The notes under the pieces are model-generated. The model ran no database searches. It saw only the letters and a program-made list of their open reading frames with translations, and was not told the origin of the DNA. Shown here in pieces: positions 60,001 through 64,000 of a DNA stretch of 64,000 nucleotides. This stretch comes from Ichthyophonus hoferi (Eukaryota; Opisthokonta; Ichthyosporea; Ichthyophonida; Ichthyophonidae): the NCBI GenBank assembly GCA_002751075.1, contig NAOQ01000299.1:24056-88055 (forward strand). The letters run 5' to 3'. How positions within the stretch are numbered: the stretch's first letter is position 1; each line of letters starts with the position of its first letter. A program made the translations under genes and the position numbers.

Positions 60001-61720
60001 TTTCTCTGTATAGACTACTCTCTGATTGGATGGTTTAGCAATACTTTACCACTAGGCAAAAGACCAATAGGAGTAGTTTGCACAAAAACATTCCATTGAC
60101 CTTAATTGGAAAATACAACCAAATGTATGAACGTGATATAAAAATAACCTACCTAAGCCTAGTGAAGAACTTAGTTCCAACACTTCCTGTTACATATCAA
60201 TTGTTCTAATATGTGGTAAGATTTTTCAAATGTTACAAACCCTCTATACTGTAATAAAAGATTCCTACTGGATGTATATTAACTAATACCAGCTCTAATA
60301 AAGTATGTAAGGTGGGCCCAAACTGGGTCTGGGCGTGCGCTTTTATCCATAAACGTGGTGTATATATTTATTTCAGTAGTTGTTAAGTTGCACATCAGCT
60401 CAGCCCAAGCTTGATAGATTTTGAAGCATATTAGGAACAGATAATCAAGTAAATTATTTGTTACATTTACTTTGTTAAATAGTATAAATAAGGGCTGGTA
60501 TGAAATGTGTTGCAAGATTGTTAACTCTGGAACACACAATTCCAATTAATTTGTCGATGCATAGTTTCCAAGCACTTACATTAGTGAACTGGCTAATGAG
60601 CCATTCAAATAAGTACACTGTAGTTATAAGATTATCGAGATAGGATCAGGCATTCCAAATGAGCCTCTATTATCTTCCATGAATTTTTAGTCGATAATAA
60701 TATTTATGAATGACCTCATTTATATTATTGAGCACGGCTCTACGGGTGTTAACCAAAAAATAACATTTGCGGCAACACAAAATATTAAAGAAAACAAAAA
60801 TCAACAATAAAGGACCCCGCTCACACATACGCGTAAACACCAGTAAAAAAGACAACCCCGTTCACAGATACGCGGTATCAAAAGCAAAATACAAAGTTCT
60901 CGTAAGCGCACACCATACTTTGCATTGAATTATATATACGTAATAACCACATTGTTATTGTAATGTCTAATCCACCACTGGCTCTCATATATGATAATAA
61001 GTGTCCAGATCTCTCGCTCGTTCAGAACTCAGAGAACTGCTTACTAACATTAAATATCGACGATAGTTATTATTTACATTGTAATATATCATCCCTTACG
61101 GATTGATCTCATTGTGCCATTTCCACATTTGCACCTAAGCGCATCAAAACATCTATTCTTTCTGAATTAAAACAAAAATATAATTACTACAGTCAGTTAA
61201 CTAGAAAGTAGGTGTAAGGGCCTTCTATGGAACCTCTACAACAACTGAGCCTTAAAGACAAATTTGATCAAATGGCTGTTACTTACACTGGTTCAGCAAT
61301 ATTATCTACTAACAATTATATAATTCGAGATCCCGACAGCTGTGGACAAGTCACAGAAATTGCCACAGACTCTAATAATATGTGATGAGTCATTCCATTC
61401 ACATGGATATATGAATATATTCTCATAGCTTACCATATATTGAAAATATTTGCTGTGTACATCACTATTTTGCTTTTGCTTACCTTACACCATATTAGGC
61501 ATTTATCTGCTGATTGGTTACTAGCTACTTGGGCTCTAAAAAATATTTTTAGGTTTATTAACTCGTATATTTAAATTTTAAATTCATAAAAAAAAGTAGA
61601 TTGGTACATACTTAACTAAATGTATAAAAAAACTATTACATATATAATTGTATCAATTGAAAGTATATTTTATATAATAGTCGGCTTTGTTGCACTAGTA
61701 AAGGATGACTTAATATATGT

Positions 61721-61850
61721 AGATAAATAAATAAATAAAAACCAATAAGAAAATAAATGAATAGATAAGCAAATAAATAATTTAATAAATAAATGAATAG
61801 ATAAGCAAATAAATAAATGAATAAATAAATGAATAAATAAATATATAATC
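61721..61850. repeat. Tetranucleotide microsatellite AAAT
   Basis: (AAAT)n tracts with interspersed GAATAGATAAGC units, about 130 bases. Confidence 0.92.
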
Positions 61851-62070
61851 AGTTAACTAATGAAAAATGTATATGTATATATGTGTGTATATATTGAGGC
61901 TATTTGGCTTTATTTTAAAGATAGGATAGTTTTAAATGCAATATGTAACCTTAATAAAAGTAAATGAAAAACGTTTAGGAGCATGCAATCATTAGTATAC
62001 TTAATGAGGGCTCTATATGGCAATACTATGATTATTATCAGATATATAGTAGATTAATAACATTCTTAAA

Positions 62071-62148
62071 TATAATATAATACAATCCAATATAATATAA
62101 TATAATATAATATAATATAATATAATATAATATAGTATAATATAATAG
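62071..62148. repeat. Pentanucleotide microsatellite AATAT
   Basis: About thirteen units of (TATAA)n with two interruptions, 325-400 bases upstream of the SPX start codon. Confidence 0.92.
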
Positions 62149-62473
62149 CATATATAAATATATTGGCGATAATCGTGAGAAAGGTGGTCACTTTCAATCA
62201 AGTTTAATCTATATATTTATACCAGCCAATACAATCACTGTAAAACATTACAATTAACGGCTAAAATGAGATACCAATCATATAAAAGATATTAAAGATA
62301 AGATATAAAATACGGTTAAACCACGAAACCAAATAACAGTACAGCTAAAAAATACTCTTACATAATTTATAATGCAATATGGTATCATATACCTTTTTTA
62401 TTTTTAGCACGTAAGGTATATTCACATACTCACATACATATATATCTAGTATAAACAGTATAGACATATTAAA

Positions 62474-63154
62474 ATGAAGTTTGGGAAGGAGATTGAACAG
62501 GCAGCAGTGCCGGAATGGCGCGAGTTTTATGTAGGGTATGGACGATTAAAACGCATTATAAAGAAACAAGCAATAAGAACAAGTAAATCCACCATGTCAC
62601 TTAGTGTAGAAAATAATGAGACTAGGCCACTCCTGACAGTGGGGTCTGTTCCCAACTTTGACACTACCACTAATAGACCTGAGACCTTTCAGGAGGCTAT
62701 ACAGAAAGAGCTTGAGGAAGTGGATACATTCTTTCTGGCTCAGCTAGCGCAATGTAGAAAGGACTATATTGCTATAAGAACGGAGGTAAGGCAGGGTATA
62801 GCTGCTATGGAGCAGGCCTCACCGGTACCAGGAAAGAAACAACGCAGACGATTTAAAGATGAGAGTCCAGACAAAAGACTACTGAAGTTGTATGACATGG
62901 TTGAGAATGTACAACAATTTAGCAAGTTGAATCATACAGGCTTCCGTAAAATTGTCAAAAAATATGATAAGATAACGGGACAGGAAACATTGGGTGATTT
63001 TTTGATTAAGATGAAGAAAGAAACGAAGTTTGCAGGTCGTTCGGATGAAGAGATGGCACATATGTTGAAAGATATCAATCTATTGTATATGCAGGTATCT
63101 AACGATCCGACACATACCGCAAAAGATATTCTGGCGGAACAAAAGGCTGCACAA
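62474..63154 (+). CDS. SPX-domain protein, XPR1/PHO1-like, first coding exon
   Basis: One exon of 681 bases encodes residues 1-227 and ends in phase 0 at a GTAGGT donor. The SPX domain fills the exon. N-terminal helix: MKFGKEIEQAAVPEW and LKRIIKK. Middle helices: EAIQKELEEVDTFFLAQL, the typical SPX segment FxxxLxxELxKVxxFY. C-terminal signature: LNHTGFRKIVKKYDK, with the Lys cluster that binds inositol pyrophosphates in SPX proteins. In animals this domain is mainly known from XPR1, a membrane phosphate exporter with a C-terminal EXS domain; plant PHO1 is built alike. A partial gene: the EXS part must lie beyond the right edge, so other SPX proteins are not excluded. The hydrophobic frame after the donor (to 63240) is intron read-through. 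Confidence 0.9.
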
Positions 63155-64000
63155 GTAGGTTTCTCTCTCTTTTTCTCTATAGTTATATTTGCATATATTT
63201 TTATTATTTTGGCTTATCAGTTGGATATATATATAGTTTCTTAGTGGGTTTAAATTTTCACACGTACGGGCATGCATTTGCCTGCTCTATCTCTTTACGA
63301 GATTGTTTTTAGTTGTATATTTAGTGGCTTATACTATATATAATATATAATATTATAGTCTATATATAGGGTATATATTTTTTATATTTTTTTATAGTAG
63401 TTTTATCTTTTTGATTTGATTTGCTGTCATTTATACCAACTGGTTCATCCAATCCAAGTCTTACAATATGATATATTATATGTTGTCATATATATATAAG
63501 ATAACTTCATCTTCCTATTCTTTTTACTTTTCCCTATTGGCTACATATGTATGAGATATTGTATTGGCACGTAGAACAGGGAGGGCAAAAATATACCCAA
63601 CCAACCATGTGTAGACTATAAAAACCAATAAAATAATGTATGACAATACAGTTATATTTAGTAACAACATTGAATTTTGGATATACACAAACAACATATA
63701 AATACTATATCGCGAGGTATGATACACCTAAATTATTGTATATTTATATACTGCGAATGAGTAAAACAGAAAGAAAAAGACAGGTTAATAGGTAAAATAA
63801 TGAAGAAATAGAGAGTGTGAAATACATATAAATTTGATGAATGTGTTTCTGGTGACAATATATAACTATAGCTTTATAGGTGGTATTACTGTTGTTTTGT
63901 TGGTATTATGATTATTATTATTATTATCATTGCTATTTTTACTACTACTACTATTGTTATTATTATTATTATTCTTATTACTACTACTATTACTATTGCT
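63155..64000 (+). other. Start of SPX-gene intron
   Basis: No second exon could be identified before the window edge. The end consists of a trinucleotide microsatellite (TTATTA and ACTACT runs, about 63893-64000). Confidence 0.6.
63893..64000. repeat. Trinucleotide microsatellite at window edge
   Basis: (ATT)n and (ACT)n runs with small interruptions, cut by the right end of the window. Confidence 0.93.

Larger units (their letters stand above)
55324..62473. other. Intergenic, repeats and relics, 7 kb
   Basis: Holds a copia-like relic (56460-56640), two R2 repeat fragments, one putative minus exon (58574-58741), R4 copy 2, a coding-like fragment near 59730-60000, and AAAT and AATAT microsatellites near 61.7-62.15 kb. 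OTC and the SPX gene are divergently oriented, so both promoters should lie here, but no decisive element is visible. Confidence 0.5.

Noticed and set aside
60963-61109. 49-codon plus ORF starting MSNPPLALIYD
   Set aside because: Too short, no motif, and chance frames of this length are expected in 64 kb.
61102-61155. Minus segment reading RIDVLMRLGANVEMAQ then stop, ankyrin-like in feel
   Set aside because: Only 16 residues, and no phase-compatible upstream exon could be found.

Overview
The window is AT-rich eukaryotic nuclear DNA with spliceosomal introns (GT..AG), metazoan-type genes, many microsatellites and decayed repeats, and two runs of N inside (AT)n tracts. An animal MEF2 with the invariant MADS/MEF2 junction, a CAP/TSP1/hevein secreted protein, a modular cysteine-rich secreted protein and an SPX protein of XPR1/PHO1 type together suggest an early-branching animal, perhaps a sponge. 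That placement is inference; no single gene fixes the species.

Layout. (1) 1699-7529, minus: six-exon secreted protein of 379 aa with a CAP domain, one thrombospondin type 1 repeat and two hevein-like modules. (2) 7530-16839: no gene, but a hairpin MITE, LTR-like repeats and an N gap. (3) 16840-21678, minus: MEF2 transcription factor in eight coding exons, the last tentative. (4) 21679-34218: a 12.5 kb stretch with decayed repeats and no supportable gene. (5) 34219-46150, plus: 14-exon secreted protein of 848 aa with an N-terminal NTR/TIMP-like domain and ten plexin/PSI-like cysteine modules, one per exon. (6) 46151-48920: repeats. (7) 48921-55323, minus: ornithine carbamoyltransferase, 11 exons, 319 aa. 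(8) 55324-62473: repeats, a Ty1/copia-like fossil and one orphan putative exon. (9) 62474-63154, plus: first coding exon of an SPX-domain protein (XPR1/PHO1-like), which continues beyond the window.

The four complete gene models were assembled by hand from splice signals. In each, exon phases match and the summed coding length is divisible by three (1140, 804, 2547 and 960 bases). The genes do not form a pathway: two are secreted multi-domain proteins, one a transcription factor, one a urea/arginine-cycle enzyme and one a probable phosphate exporter or sensor.

Most unusual are the NTR plus PSI-array protein, whose repeat unit coincides with the exon, and the animal-type CAP protein carrying hevein-like modules. 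A conspicuous excess of CCAATCA/TGATTGG heptamers across non-coding DNA is also worth a count.
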